Shown one piece after another: positions 1-10,101 of a stretch of 64,000 nt of DNA. Below the pieces are notes generated by a model. It had not been told where the DNA came from and made no database searches. It was given only the letters and a program-made list of their open reading frames with translations. The DNA is taken from positions 310,001 through 374,000 of the forward strand of contig NZ_WOSV01000002.1 of NCBI RefSeq assembly GCF_011516655.1, in the 5' to 3' direction. The DNA is from Acetobacter thailandicus (GTDB lineage: Bacteria; Pseudomonadota; Alphaproteobacteria; Acetobacterales; Acetobacteraceae). Within the stretch, counting starts at the first letter, position 1, and each line of letters begins with the position of its first letter. The position numbers and the translations under genes are program-made.

Positions 1-1287
1 GCCCGTCTTGCCATTGCCAACGCCCTGTTTGCCCGCCATCACGGGGGTAAGTTTCAGCTCCGTATTGATGATACTGACACTGAGCGTTCGAAAGAAAGCC
101 ATGCTGAAGCTATTCGCACTGACCTTAGCTGGCTTGGCATTACCTGGGATGAAACTTTCAGACAGACAGAACGCCTCGACCGCTATGCCCGGGCCATTGC
201 AAAACTGAAAGCCACCGGGCGCCTTTACCCCTGTTTTGAAAGCGAATACGAGCTCGCTGCAAAACGCGAAATACAGATCCGCCAGCGTCGTCCTCCCATC
301 TATGACCGGGCTATGCTGAAACTGACAGCACAGCAGCGCGCCCAGGCTGAAGCCAATGGCAAAGTGCCTTACTGGCGTTTTCAGCTTTCTGAACGCGTTG
401 TGCGCTGGCAGGACCAGGTCATGGGAGAATGTCAGGTCAAACTGCCTTCGCTCTCTGACCCTGTCTTAGTGCGGACTGATGGCACGGTGCTTTACACTCT
501 GGCCTCTGTTGTTGATGACATGGAGACAGGCATCACACACATTATCCGCGGTGAAGATCACGTCACCAACACCGGGGTGCAGATCGACATTGCAGAGGCA
601 CTCGGGGCAAAGCCTGACCACTTTAATTTTGCACATCTGCCCCTGCTGCTTGATGAAAATGGCGGCAAACTGTCAAAACGCTTTGACGCTATGTCTCTGC
701 GTACCCTGCGAACTGACGGAATGGAGCCCGAAGCGCTGGTCGCTTACCTGGCACGCCTGGGCAGCTCTGATGACCCGGTTCTGCTACCGTTTGAAGAGCA
801 GGCACGCGTTTATAATATTTCACACGTCTCCAAATCAGCTGCACGCTTTAACATCCAGCAGCTGCTGAGCCTGAACCACAAATTCCTCGGTCAGCAGCCT
901 TATGAAGCCGTCAGAGAGCATCTGCCCGCAGGCAGTAGTGAAGAATTCTGGCTGGCGATCCGCGGTAATATTGAACTGCTGTCTGAAGCCAGACACTGGT
1001 TTAATGTTGTATATGAAGACATTATTCCACCGGTTCAGGAGCCGGAGCAGACTGCCTTCCTGCACCAGGCAGCAACATTTCTTCCCGATGAGCCATGGGA
1101 CGTGAGCACCTGGAAAACATGGACCGCCACGCTGAAAGAAAAAACCGGTCTTTCAGGTAAAGCTCTTTTTCTTCCACTGCGTCTTGCCCTGACCGGCGAA
1201 GAACACGGCCCTGAACTCAAAGACCTGCTGCCTCTTATGGGGCGCAAACGTGCTCTTGCCCGTCTTCTCGCCGGGGCAGAAAACTAA
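1..1287 (+). CDS. gltX: Glutamyl-tRNA synthetase, 3' part
   Basis: Charges tRNA with glutamate in the cytoplasm. The reading frame is open from the first base, so the start and the N-terminal HIGH-type motif lie outside the window; 428 codons are visible. The first visible residues (ARLAIANALFARHHGGKF) are the stretch that normally follows HIGH in class I GluRS, followed by RIDDTDTERS. The ATP-loop signature appears as KLSKR at about 667-681, the GluRS form of KMSKS. Alphaproteobacteria often carry two gltX copies and, as here, also gatCAB; which copy this is cannot be told from the fragment. A 10-bp inverted repeat follows the stop codon. Confidence 0.95.
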   Translation, partial: ARLAIANALFARHHGGKFQLRIDDTDTERSKESHAEAIRTDLSWLGITWDETFRQTERLDRYARAIAKLKATGRLYPCFESEYELAAKREIQIRQRRPPIYDRAMLKLTAQQRAQAEANGKVPYWRFQLSERVVRWQDQVMGECQVKLPSLSDPVLVRTDGTVLYTLASVVDDMETGITHIIRGEDHVTNTGVQIDIAEALGAKPDHFNFAHLPLLLDENGGKLSKRFDAMSLRTLRTDGMEPEALVAYLARLGSSDDPVLLPFEEQARVYNISHVSKSAARFNIQQLLSLNHKFLGQQPYEAVREHLPAGSSEEFWLAIRGNIELLSEARHWFNVVYEDIIPPVQEPEQTAFLHQAATFLPDEPWDVSTWKTWTATLKEKTGLSGKALFLPLRLALTGEEHGPELKDLLPLMGRKRALARLLAGAEN

Positions 1288-1300
1288 AAAAGTCCAGATA

Positions 1301-1341
1301 TCAGGCACACGCATATGTGCAATACAGTAAAGTGTGCCTGA
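1301..1341. other. Inverted repeat after gltX
   Basis: Perfect 10-bp arms (TCAGGCACAC at 1301-1310 and its complement at 1332-1341) around a 21-nt loop, just after the gltX stop. There is no T-run on either side, so it is only a possible transcript-end hairpin or mRNA-stabilising structure. Confidence 0.4.
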
Positions 1342-1407
1342 CAATTCTGCACAGCGTGCTTATAGTTTTGAAAAACATAGTGCGCTGCAGGATAACATTC
1401 TGATCTG

Positions 1408-2691
1408 ATGACGAAATACTCTCTCAGCCGACGTTCTTTACTGTCTGCCGCCGGAGCAGCCCTTCTCTGGCCCGTGCGGAGCCATGCGCAGGATTTCAAC
1501 CCTGACATCATTCAGCCCGCTGAGCTTGAAACTCTCAAATGGGCACCGCGGACCCGCACAATCATTCAGAAATTTTTAGAGCAGCATCAGCAACAAAGTG
1601 CTTTTGACCGGGTCGGAGCCCGTCCTTACATCGTTGTTGACTGGGATAACACTGCCATTGTTGGAAATGTGCAGCTTACCCTGTTTTACTACATGCTGGA
1701 GCACTTCTCGTTCCTGCTCCCCGCTTATAGTTTTCGCACACTTTTTTCTGGTCATATATCAGGTGAGGCACTGCCGGCACCATTTCTCACGACCGACAAG
1801 AAACCTCTCTCTTTGCAGGCTCTTTCAGAAGATTTACTCGAAGATTATCAAACTCTTTTAGCACAGTACAGCCACCGTCCACACCCGCTTCCCCGCAATG
1901 AGCTGGTGCAAAACCCTGCTCTTCAGGCCTTTCGTGCACGTATGGCCTTTTTTCACCAGGCACTGATAGCAACCCAGGGTGAAGAAAGTGCACAGCGATG
2001 GCTTGTCTCTCTGGCAGCAGGCCAGACACATGCCAGCATACTTGCCGTAAGTCGCGCAGCTTATGAACGTGAGCTTGGGCAATCAATTGGTACCGAAACA
2101 TGGAATTGCCCGCAAAGTCGCCCGGGCAAAGCCGGAACTGTCAGTGTAACCCTGTCGCAGGGGCTGCGCCTGACACCCGAGATGGCTGATTTTTTTCAGA
2201 TTATACAGGAATACGGTATAGACCCGGTCATATGCACATCATCATTTGAGGAAAGCACAGCAGCCTTCGCGACTTCTACAGAATATGGCTATAATCTGCC
2301 ACGTACATTAATTCTGGGTGCACGCCTCAGCAGTAAAAAAAGTGTGCTTCAGCCTTCAGCTGCCCCAGGATACCCCTTCCCTTACGATGACGGGAAGGTC
2401 ACTCTGATCCGCACCCATTTTGTGGAAAAGCGTAAAAAAAATCCTCTGATGATCATTGCAGGAGAAGATGGATCTGCTGCACTCCTTAAAGCCTTTCCTG
2501 ACACACCGTTATGCTGCCTGATTAACCGCAGACAAACACCATCTATGCAGGTTTTTCTGAAAAAAGCTGTAGCTGAACTCAAAACAAACTCGCCGCATTT
2601 TCTGCTTCAGGGGCGCGACGAAAATACCGGTGAGTGGCGGCCATCAGCCGCCAGCCTTTACCTGGGCGAAACGACTCCGTCCCTGCCCTGA
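1408..2691 (+). CDS. Exported HAD-superfamily phosphatase
   Basis: A 427-residue protein with a Tat-like N-terminus (SRRSLLSAAGAALLWPV, then a SHAQ cleavage region), so it is probably periplasmic. HAD motif I is seen as VVDWDNT at residues 76-82, with the nucleophile and general acid Asp at 78 and 80. ICTSS near residue 275 fits motif II, and GEDGSAALL in the C-terminal third fits the motif III/IV acidic pair. The overall layout recalls secreted phosphorylcholine/acid phosphatases of the HAD class, but the substrate cannot be read from sequence. It stands alone between gltX and the convergent sodC. The ATG is chosen because it gives a complete signal peptide. Confidence 0.75.
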   Translation: MTKYSLSRRSLLSAAGAALLWPVRSHAQDFNPDIIQPAELETLKWAPRTRTIIQKFLEQHQQQSAFDRVGARPYIVVDWDNTAIVGNVQLTLFYYMLEHFSFLLPAYSFRTLFSGHISGEALPAPFLTTDKKPLSLQALSEDLLEDYQTLLAQYSHRPHPLPRNELVQNPALQAFRARMAFFHQALIATQGEESAQRWLVSLAAGQTHASILAVSRAAYERELGQSIGTETWNCPQSRPGKAGTVSVTLSQGLRLTPEMADFFQIIQEYGIDPVICTSSFEESTAAFATSTEYGYNLPRTLILGARLSSKKSVLQPSAAPGYPFPYDDGKVTLIRTHFVEKRKKNPLMIIAGEDGSAALLKAFPDTPLCCLINRRQTPSMQVFLKKAVAELKTNSPHFLLQGRDENTGEWRPSAASLYLGETTPSLP

Positions 2692-2697
2692 GCAATA

Positions 2698-3234
2698 CTA
2701 CTCCTTCAAAACAGCACAGGCCACACGGCCGCCTGCCCCACCAATGGGCTGTGACTGGTAGTCATCAGGATTAGCGTGGATAACCACTGACCCTCCATCT
2801 TTATCAAGTAAAACAGAACGACCACCCTCAGCCGTTTTCAAAGACACCAGAGGGGAATAAAACTCTGCCCGGGCTGAACCATCGTGCCCGACATAAATAT
2901 TTGGCAAATCACCGGCGTCATTAGCTTTTCCATTCATAAAACCATGTACTACCGGCGTTGTTGCGTGCACATGCCCTCCAGCCGAGGTGAATTTATCAGG
3001 TGTGCAACTGCCTTTTTCATGAAAATGCACAGCATGCCAGCCAGGGGTGAGACCACTCACCTCAAGATGGATCAACACACCATGAGGGGCCGGGCGCACC
3101 TCAACAGTGCCACGCTCACTACCCTGTGCATCAATAAACTGACCATGAGCGGCACTTTCGGCGTGCGCCACAGCGGGAAAAACAGCAAGACCTGCTATAA
3201 GCGCACAAGCCTTTTTGATACGTAATGCCACCAT
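2698..3234 (-). CDS. sodC: Cu/Zn superoxide dismutase, periplasmic
   Basis: Dismutates superoxide to hydrogen peroxide in the periplasm. The 178-residue product has a signal peptide ending near AVAHA. Metal ligands visible are HFHE (His70, His72), GGHVH (His88 bridging region), His97 and the Asp of NDAGD. The disulfide cysteines are GSC (residue 77) and GRVACAVL near the C-terminus. The AGGA ribosome site lies only 2 nt before the ATG but 5 nt before the following GTG (3231), so translation may really begin at that GTG; this changes one residue only. It is monocistronic and convergent with the HAD phosphatase gene. Confidence 0.95.
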   Translation of the reverse strand: MVALRIKKACALIAGLAVFPAVAHAESAAHGQFIDAQGSERGTVEVRPAPHGVLIHLEVSGLTPGWHAVHFHEKGSCTPDKFTSAGGHVHATTPVVHGFMNGKANDAGDLPNIYVGHDGSARAEFYSPLVSLKTAEGGRSVLLDKDGGSVVIHANPDDYQSQPIGGAGGRVACAVLKE

Positions 3235-3290
3235 CTTCCTGTCCTTTATTGTCTGATAACCTATTGAATATCATCATAGAACATAAGCCA

Positions 3291-3324
3291 AGAAAAAACC
3301 CTGCCAGGGAGCCCGGCAGGGTTT
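3291..3324 (-). terminator. Rho-independent terminator of ilvC
   Basis: Read on the minus strand: 10-bp stem AAACCCTGCC/GGCAGGGTTT around a 9-nt loop, directly followed by a T-run. It sits about 30 nt after the ilvC stop and ends the ilv transcript before sodC. Confidence 0.85.
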
Positions 3325-3354
3325 CATGCAACTCAGGAAACTGCAAAAAACAGT

Positions 3355-4422
<1,068 letters not shown>

Positions 4423-4444
4423 TTAAGTTGATGCGTCAGTGTTG

Positions 4445-4954
4445 CTAAATTGTCTGTGGCCCGCGACGAATAGCCGCAACCCCTGTGCGAGACACTTCAG
4501 CCAGCCCAAGCGGACGCATAAGCTCAATAAAGCTGTCGAGTTTATCGGTTGAACCTGTGAGTTCAAACACGAAGGAGGATGCAGTTGTATCAACAGCGCG
4601 CGCACGAAAAGCCTGAGCTATACGCAGAGCTTCTGTGCGGGCCTCACCATGTGACACAACCTTAATCAGTGCCATTTCACGTGCAACATGCGGCCCCTCA
4701 GCTGTGAGGTTCACCACACGCGACACAGGCACCTGACGTTCAATCTGTGCTTCAATCTGACGAATATCAGCCGGTGTGCCTGTTGTGACGACATTCACAC
4801 GTGACACGAGACCTTCTTCGTCAACCGGTGCAACTGTCAGGCTCCGGATGTTATATCCACGCCCTGAAAACAAACCGATAATACGGGCCAGAGCCCCACT
4901 TTCGTTATCTACCAGCAGAGAGATAACTGCAGGACCGGGAATTTCCTTCTGCAT
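4445..4954 (-). CDS. ilvN: Acetolactate synthase small (regulatory) subunit
   Basis: Regulatory subunit that activates the catalytic subunit and senses valine. The 169 residues show an N-terminal ACT domain (ISLLVDNESGALARI, then GLFSGRGYNIRSLTV) and the usual C-terminal domain (DTTASSFVFELTG). Length matches the IlvH/IlvN family (about 160-170). It lies between ilvB (70 bp upstream) and ilvC (about 65 bp downstream) on the same strand, so subunits and next enzyme are probably co-transcribed. Confidence 0.95.
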   Translation of the reverse strand: MQKEIPGPAVISLLVDNESGALARIIGLFSGRGYNIRSLTVAPVDEEGLVSRVNVVTTGTPADIRQIEAQIERQVPVSRVVNLTAEGPHVAREMALIKVVSHGEARTEALRIAQAFRARAVDTTASSFVFELTGSTDKLDSFIELMRPLGLAEVSRTGVAAIRRGPQTI

Positions 4955-5024
4955 ATTTAAACTTCCTGAAGTTATAGCTTAGGAAAACATCTGATGCGGC
5001 ATCAGCAGGCCACAAGATTCGTGC

Positions 5025-6836
5025 TCAGACAAGAGCCCGGCCTTCACGGGTGACCTGCACGCCACGCTCCTCCTGCTCAGGCCCCAGAATCATCTCATTA
5101 TGAGCGGCACCCGAAGGAATCATCGGGAAGCAGTTTTCACCCTCTGCCACGCACAGATCAACAACAACAGGGCCAGGATGCGCCAGTGCTTCGCGAATTA
5201 CGTTATCAAGCTCATCAAGACGGGTTGCCCGCATCCCCTTTGCATGAAAACTTTCAGCCAGTCTGATAAAGTCAGGCAGCGCGTCGCTGTAACTTTCTGA
5301 ATAACGCGAACCATGCAGAAGCTCCTGCCACTGCCGCACCATACCCATATAATGGTTGTTAATAATGAACAGCTTAACCGGCAGGCGATACTGGGCAATC
5401 GTCCCCAGTTCCTGCACATTCATAAGGGTTGAAGCCTCACCGGCAATATCGAGCACCAGAGCGTCTGAGTGGGCTATCTGCGCACCAACAGCCGCAGGCA
5501 GACCATACCCCATCGTGCCCAGACCACCTGATGTCAGCCAGCGGTTAGGGGCGTCAAACTGAAAATACTGTGCAGCCCACATCTGATGCTGCCCGACTTC
5601 AGTGCTGACATAGGTCTCGCGTTCCGTCTCACGGGCCAGTTCATAAATCCGACGAATAGCCTGCTGAGGCTTAATCACCGCATCAGGAGCCTGGTCCTGT
5701 GAAAAACGCAGACAGTCGAGGCTACGCCAGGCTTCGATCTGCTGCCACCAGGCATCAAGATCATCATTATGTTCATAGGCAGACTGCGCTTCCCACTCTT
5801 CGATCATCAGCGCCATGGTGCGGCCGACATCACCAATAATGGGCAGATCAACATGCACAATTTTATTGATCTGAGACGGATCAATATCGACATGAATTTT
5901 AAATGAATCGGGAGAGAATGCATCCAGGCGGCCTGTAACACGGTCATCAAAGCGGCTGCCCAGCGCTATCAGAACATCACACCCATGCGTTGCCAGATTC
6001 GCCTCATATGTGCCGTGCATGCCCAGCATCCCCAGGAACTGGCTGTCAGTTCCAGGAAATGCTCCCAGCCCCATAAGAGTTGACGTAACAGGAAACCGTG
6101 TAAGGCGAGCCAGTTTGCGCAGCGTTTCAGACGCCTGCGGACCAGCATTAATAATACCACCACCAGTATAAAACAGAGGGCGGCGTGCTTTTTTCATTGC
6201 AGCCACAGCGGCAGCCACCGCTGCACGCTCCGGGTCCATACGCACTTTACCAGTCCGCGGCGTTACAGCTCCGGCACCGACATAAGGGGCGTCACCAACC
6301 ATAATATTTTTTGGCAAATCAACAAGAACCGGACCAGGACGACCTGAGCGGGCTATTGCAAATGCTTCATGCAGGGTTTCAGCCAGGGTCTCGGGGTCAC
6401 GTACCAGATAATTATATTTGGTAACAGGACGGGTAATACCTGTGGTGTCTGCCTCCTGAAATGCATCGTAGCCAATCAGTGGTGAAGGCACCTGCCCGGA
6501 CAGACACACCAGCGGGATAGAATCCATCAGTGCATCGAGCAGCCCGGTGACAGCATTTGTCGCACCCGGCCCGCTTGTGACCAGAACAACCCCGACTTTA
6601 CCTGTTGAGCGTGCATAAGCCTCGGCCGCATGCACAGCAGCCTGCTCATGGCGAACAAGAACATGACGAATAGCATTCTGACGAAACAATGCATCATAAA
6701 TAGGGAGCACTGCCCCGCCAGGATAGCCGAAAATCACCTCCACACCCTGCTCCTGAAGAGCGCGCATAAGAACTTCCGCTCCGGGGAGAGATGCGGTGTT
6801 CTTTGTAGCCGGGTGGGCTGAGGCTGTGTTCGACAT
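5025..6836 (-). CDS. ilvB: Acetolactate synthase large (catalytic) subunit
   Basis: ThDP- and FAD-dependent enzyme that condenses two pyruvates, or pyruvate and 2-oxobutyrate. The 603 residues show the substrate/ThDP Glu region (VEVIFGYPGGAVLPIYD, VRHEQAAVHAAEAYAR), a central FAD-type domain and the ThDP domain. The diphosphate/Mg2+ motif, usually GDGS or GDAS, reads GEAS here (DIAGEASTLMN). An ATG at 6836 preceded by a weak ACGGA site is preferred over an in-frame TTG 21 nt upstream. It lies 39 bp after miaA, which may be in the same transcript. No leader peptide or attenuator fits in that gap. Confidence 0.95.
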   Translation of the reverse strand: MSNTASAHPATKNTASLPGAEVLMRALQEQGVEVIFGYPGGAVLPIYDALFRQNAIRHVLVRHEQAAVHAAEAYARSTGKVGVVLVTSGPGATNAVTGLLDALMDSIPLVCLSGQVPSPLIGYDAFQEADTTGITRPVTKYNYLVRDPETLAETLHEAFAIARSGRPGPVLVDLPKNIMVGDAPYVGAGAVTPRTGKVRMDPERAAVAAAVAAMKKARRPLFYTGGGIINAGPQASETLRKLARLTRFPVTSTLMGLGAFPGTDSQFLGMLGMHGTYEANLATHGCDVLIALGSRFDDRVTGRLDAFSPDSFKIHVDIDPSQINKIVHVDLPIIGDVGRTMALMIEEWEAQSAYEHNDDLDAWWQQIEAWRSLDCLRFSQDQAPDAVIKPQQAIRRIYELARETERETYVSTEVGQHQMWAAQYFQFDAPNRWLTSGGLGTMGYGLPAAVGAQIAHSDALVLDIAGEASTLMNVQELGTIAQYRLPVKLFIINNHYMGMVRQWQELLHGSRYSESYSDALPDFIRLAESFHAKGMRATRLDELDNVIREALAHPGPVVVDLCVAEGENCFPMIPSGAAHNEMILGPEQEERGVQVTREGRALV

Positions 6837-6875
6837 AATATTATTCCGTCTTTTCAAATCGGTCTGAGCGCATCT

Positions 6876-7895
6876 TTAGAGAACTGAAGGGGGAGCGTCA
6901 ATCCCGTTAATAATAAAAGAAATGATTTCATCTCTTTTTCTTTCCGAAAATTTCTCAAACGGCGGCGTGCACGCATTAAAATCATATGTTCGCTCATCCT
7001 CAGCCAGGGCATGATGGGCAAACCACGTCGCCTGACGGCGCGTATAACGCCCGGTTGCCAGCACAGCCAGGCGCATCGCCTCCTCCTCACTGATTTCACC
7101 CTGCAGACAGGCTCTCAGTTCCGGCACGCCATGGGCACGCATAGCCGGCAAAGCCGGGTCAAGGTTTTGCGAAAGGAGTGCCTGCACCTCTGCCAGCGCG
7201 CCCTGCGCCATCATTTTATCAAAACGCTGTGCAATGCGGGCTCTTAACTCATCACGCGGCGGTAAAAGACGTAATGCTACAAAACGACAGGCGGCAGGCG
7301 GCAGGCCGGGCTGCTGCTGCCACCAGGCCAGACTGCGGCCGGTGCTGCGCAGCACCTCCCACGCGCGGCTGACACGTTGCGAATCTGCCGGCTGCAAACG
7401 CGCAGCCATTTCGGGGTCTGCCTCCATCAGACGGTCATGCAGGGCAGCAGCTCCGTACTCACTGACAAACTCACGGGTTTGCTCACGCACAAGCGGGTCA
7501 GAGGGCGGAATTTCAGCAAGCCCTTTAACCAGAGCATTCATATACATCCCGGTGCCACCACACAGAATGGGCAACTGCTCTGCCTGCCAGGCCTCGTTCA
7601 TGCACTCAAGCGCGCGCTCACGCCACCAGGCCACGCTCCCTTTTTCAGCTGCCGGTAAAACCCCGTATAAACGATGAGGGACAGACGCCTCATCTGCCTC
7701 AGCCGGCCGTGCGGTCAGAACTCTCAGTTCTTTATAAACCTGCATCGAATCTGCATTAATGATTGTACCGTGCAGAGCTTTTGCCAGCATAAGCGCCATA
7801 TCCGACTTGCCAGAGCAGGTTGGCCCGGCCACAATCACGGCTGGCAGCCGATGCGGTGCGCTCACATCAAAGTTCCATACATCTGCTTGCCTCAT
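6876..7895 (-). CDS. miaA: tRNA dimethylallyltransferase
   Basis: Transfers an isopentenyl group to A37 of tRNAs that read UNN codons. The 339-residue protein starts with the P-loop AGPTCSGKSDMA, followed by the substrate motif INADSMQVYKELRVLTARP and the family signature GGTGMYMNALVKGL. The conserved RYTRRQATWF lies near the C-terminus. It is transcribed away from serB, with only 28 bp between the two starts, so the two promoters must overlap. The ilvB gene follows 39 bp downstream on the same strand. Confidence 0.95.
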   Translation of the reverse strand: MRQADVWNFDVSAPHRLPAVIVAGPTCSGKSDMALMLAKALHGTIINADSMQVYKELRVLTARPAEADEASVPHRLYGVLPAAEKGSVAWWRERALECMNEAWQAEQLPILCGGTGMYMNALVKGLAEIPPSDPLVREQTREFVSEYGAAALHDRLMEADPEMAARLQPADSQRVSRAWEVLRSTGRSLAWWQQQPGLPPAACRFVALRLLPPRDELRARIAQRFDKMMAQGALAEVQALLSQNLDPALPAMRAHGVPELRACLQGEISEEEAMRLAVLATGRYTRRQATWFAHHALAEDERTYDFNACTPPFEKFSERKRDEIISFIINGIDAPPSVL

Positions 7896-7923
7896 ACGAG
7901 CATTCCTGTCACATTACGGGCAA

Positions 7924-8811
7924 ATGAAAACCCTTGTTCTGACCCTTGTTGCACAACGCGATGCAACGACGCTGAGCGATGACATTATCGCTACGGCGCA
8001 GGAGTGCATGCACAGCACGCACTCTCCTTCTGTTCTCTCCCCTGGCGAAGCAGCCGACATTATCTGCCCTGCTGATGCCGCAGAACGGCTGCCGCTTTTA
8101 CAGGCCGCTCTGGGTGACAAACCAGTTGATGCGGTCCTGACACATCCGGCAGCGCGACGCAAACACCTGCTGGTTTCAGACATGGACAGCACCATTGTCG
8201 CCGGTGAAACGCTTGATGACCTGGCAACACATGCTGGTATTGGCGATAAGATTGCCGCTATCACTGCACGCTCTATGAATGGCGAGCTGGACTTTGCCAC
8301 TGCTCTGCGTGAGCGTGTGGCTCTGCTCAAAGGCTTTCCGGCCTCATTGCTTGAAAAAGCCTGGCAGGATGTGCGCCTCAACGATGGCGCAAAAGCCCTT
8401 GTGCAGACAATGCGGGCACACGGCGCCTATACGGCTCTGGTTTCAGGCGGGTTCACTTTTTTTACTGAACGTGTTGCTGCCCTGTGTAATTTTCAGGAAC
8501 ATCATGCTAATACGCTGCTAAGCGATAACGGTTTTCTGACAGGTGAAACCGGCCAGCCTGTTCTTGGCCCTGACACCAAGCTGCACCTGCTTAATACATT
8601 ATCACAGCGCCACCACCTAGCCCCCGAGCAGGCTCTGGCTATTGGTGACGGCGCCAATGACCTGCCTATGCTGCAGGCCGCGGGGCTTGGCCTGGCCTTT
8701 TTTGCCAAACCTGTTGTGCGTGAAAAAATTACAGCGCAGATTAACCACACCTCGCTGCGTACAGCACTTTTTGCCCAGGGCTACCCCGCCTCGGTTTTCC
8801 CCGGCCCATAA
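7924..8811 (+). CDS. serB: Phosphoserine phosphatase
   Basis: Last step of serine synthesis, hydrolysing O-phosphoserine. The 295-residue protein has an N-terminal ACT-like region (MKTLVLTLVAQRDATTL) and a HAD domain: motif I DMDSTIVAGE (Asp86 and Asp88), motif II in LVSGGFTFF, and motifs III/IV in GDGANDLPML. The frame is open further upstream, but the ATG at 7924 gives the normal N-terminus and leaves room for the divergent miaA promoter. With glyA nearby, the region carries two serine/one-carbon genes, although they are not in one operon. Confidence 0.95.
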   Translation: MKTLVLTLVAQRDATTLSDDIIATAQECMHSTHSPSVLSPGEAADIICPADAAERLPLLQAALGDKPVDAVLTHPAARRKHLLVSDMDSTIVAGETLDDLATHAGIGDKIAAITARSMNGELDFATALRERVALLKGFPASLLEKAWQDVRLNDGAKALVQTMRAHGAYTALVSGGFTFFTERVAALCNFQEHHANTLLSDNGFLTGETGQPVLGPDTKLHLLNTLSQRHHLAPEQALAIGDGANDLPMLQAAGLGLAFFAKPVVREKITAQINHTSLRTALFAQGYPASVFPGP

Positions 8812-8824
8812 AGCGTGACAAACG

Positions 8825-9019
8825 ATGCAGTTTAACACCAGCAAACTCTCACGACTTCCTGTAACCCGTATCATTACGGGCACAACCGGCTGTGCGCTGA
8901 TGTTATACTGCTATCGTTACTATGTCTTACTCCCCCCCGATTCACCCGAGCACGTCATGCGCCATATGGCAGCACTGATTGTCGGTACTATTGTGCTGCT
9001 GGGGACCATCTGGGCATAA
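8825..9019 (+). CDS. Small membrane protein, unknown
   Basis: A 64-residue frame starting 13 bp after serB. The middle part (TGCALMLYCYRYYVLL) and the C-terminal stretch (HMAALIVGTIVLLGTIW) are hydrophobic, consistent with two short membrane segments. No strong ribosome site is visible and no family is recognised. It fills the gap between serB and the convergent ELM1-family gene exactly, which supports it modestly. An inverted repeat (CCCGTA/TACGGG, about 8866-8881) lies inside and could instead be a serB transcript end. Confidence 0.45.
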   Translation: MQFNTSKLSRLPVTRIITGTTGCALMLYCYRYYVLLPPDSPEHVMRHMAALIVGTIVLLGTIWA

Positions 9020-9027
9020 ATCTGTCA

Positions 9028-9996
9028 TCACAGAGCCAGCCGACGGTGCATTTCACCAACCAGCTCCGTTGTGTCATCAAGCGGCTGGACTGCCCATATC
9101 TTAGGTAAACGCTGCGCCCTGCTCTCCAGCAGCCTGACACGCCCGGCTTTAACCAGCTCATCCACAAAACGAAAAATACGCCGTGATCTGCCTGGCAACG
9201 GAAAGACCGACACAGGCGCTGTGCCCGCTACAGCTTCTGACACCATAGAAACGCTGTCTGTCGTTACGACAATCTGGTCGGCACAGGCAATCAGCCCTTT
9301 ATAAGGGTTATCACCTTCACCATTCCAGACCTCTCCTCCCACAGCGTGAACCCGCTCAGTCAGCACGGCCAGTGCTGCGGGGTCTGTGCGCCGCGAGGGT
9401 GTTACCATAAGACTACCCCGGGAATCCGCAGTCGTGACGGCAAGAGCATCCCCAAGACTTGCGGCCTCACGCACACCAAAGCTGAAACGTCCGTTAGACC
9501 CGCCCACCAGAGCCGCTGTCAGGGGGCGTGGCAAATGAGCAAAACGGGGCATCCACTCAGCACGTACCTGCTCCAGCACCTCAGGCATTAACCCATGAAG
9601 TGCCGTTCGGCCGAGCAACACGTTCGGCCCGCTTATTTCATCATGTACACAGGCCAGAATAAGATTAAAACGTGACAAAGCCTGTCGCGGATGCTGAATC
9701 TGCACAACAGGCAAGCCGGCCACAGCGCTCAGCGCAGCCCCTGCAGCCCCGCCTTTGCCACCAATACTGATAAGCACCTGTGCTGTCTTCTGCGCTTCTT
9801 TGACCAGATCAACACCGTTCAGATCAGCAAGACACCTGCGGCTCAGCATCTCAGGGCCACACAGCAGCAAGCGAGATAAACGCGAGGGGCGGACAGGATG
9901 AAACGCGCTCTGCCACTCTGCACGCACAGCCAGACCACACGCCTGAGAGCGCATCCCCGCGAAGTCTTCCCCTATAATCAGTGCTGAAACTGACAC
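9028..9996 (-). CDS. ELM1/DUF1022-family protein
   Basis: A 322-residue protein matching the bacterial homologues of mitochondrial fission protein ELM1 (DUF1022), which look like nucleoside-diphosphate-sugar glycosyltransferases. Recognised blocks are ISIGGKGGAAGAALSA, LVGGSNGRFSFG, LMVTPSRRTDP, the glycosyltransferase-like GDNPYKGLIACADQIVVT, and TTDSVSMVSEA with PVSVFPLPGRSRR. The activity of the family is not established; cell-envelope glycan synthesis is the usual guess. The gene is monocistronic and divergent from the helicase gene. The ATG gives the expected short N-terminal strand MSVSALIIGED. Confidence 0.8.
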   Translation of the reverse strand: MSVSALIIGEDFAGMRSQACGLAVRAEWQSAFHPVRPSRLSRLLLCGPEMLSRRCLADLNGVDLVKEAQKTAQVLISIGGKGGAAGAALSAVAGLPVVQIQHPRQALSRFNLILACVHDEISGPNVLLGRTALHGLMPEVLEQVRAEWMPRFAHLPRPLTAALVGGSNGRFSFGVREAASLGDALAVTTADSRGSLMVTPSRRTDPAALAVLTERVHAVGGEVWNGEGDNPYKGLIACADQIVVTTDSVSMVSEAVAGTAPVSVFPLPGRSRRIFRFVDELVKAGRVRLLESRAQRLPKIWAVQPLDDTTELVGEMHRRLAL

Positions 9997-10101
9997 GATT
10001 TTCTCCTCTGGCTAAACATCATACTCTGTGCGGGGTTTAAAATTCTGCCATGTTTGGGCATATAGACAAGACATTCTTCGCTCAAGGCAGACAAAACCAG
10101 C

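Noticed and set aside
6837..6875. ilv leader peptide/attenuator
   Set aside because: Only 39 bp separate miaA and ilvB, too little for a leader peptide with alternative hairpins.
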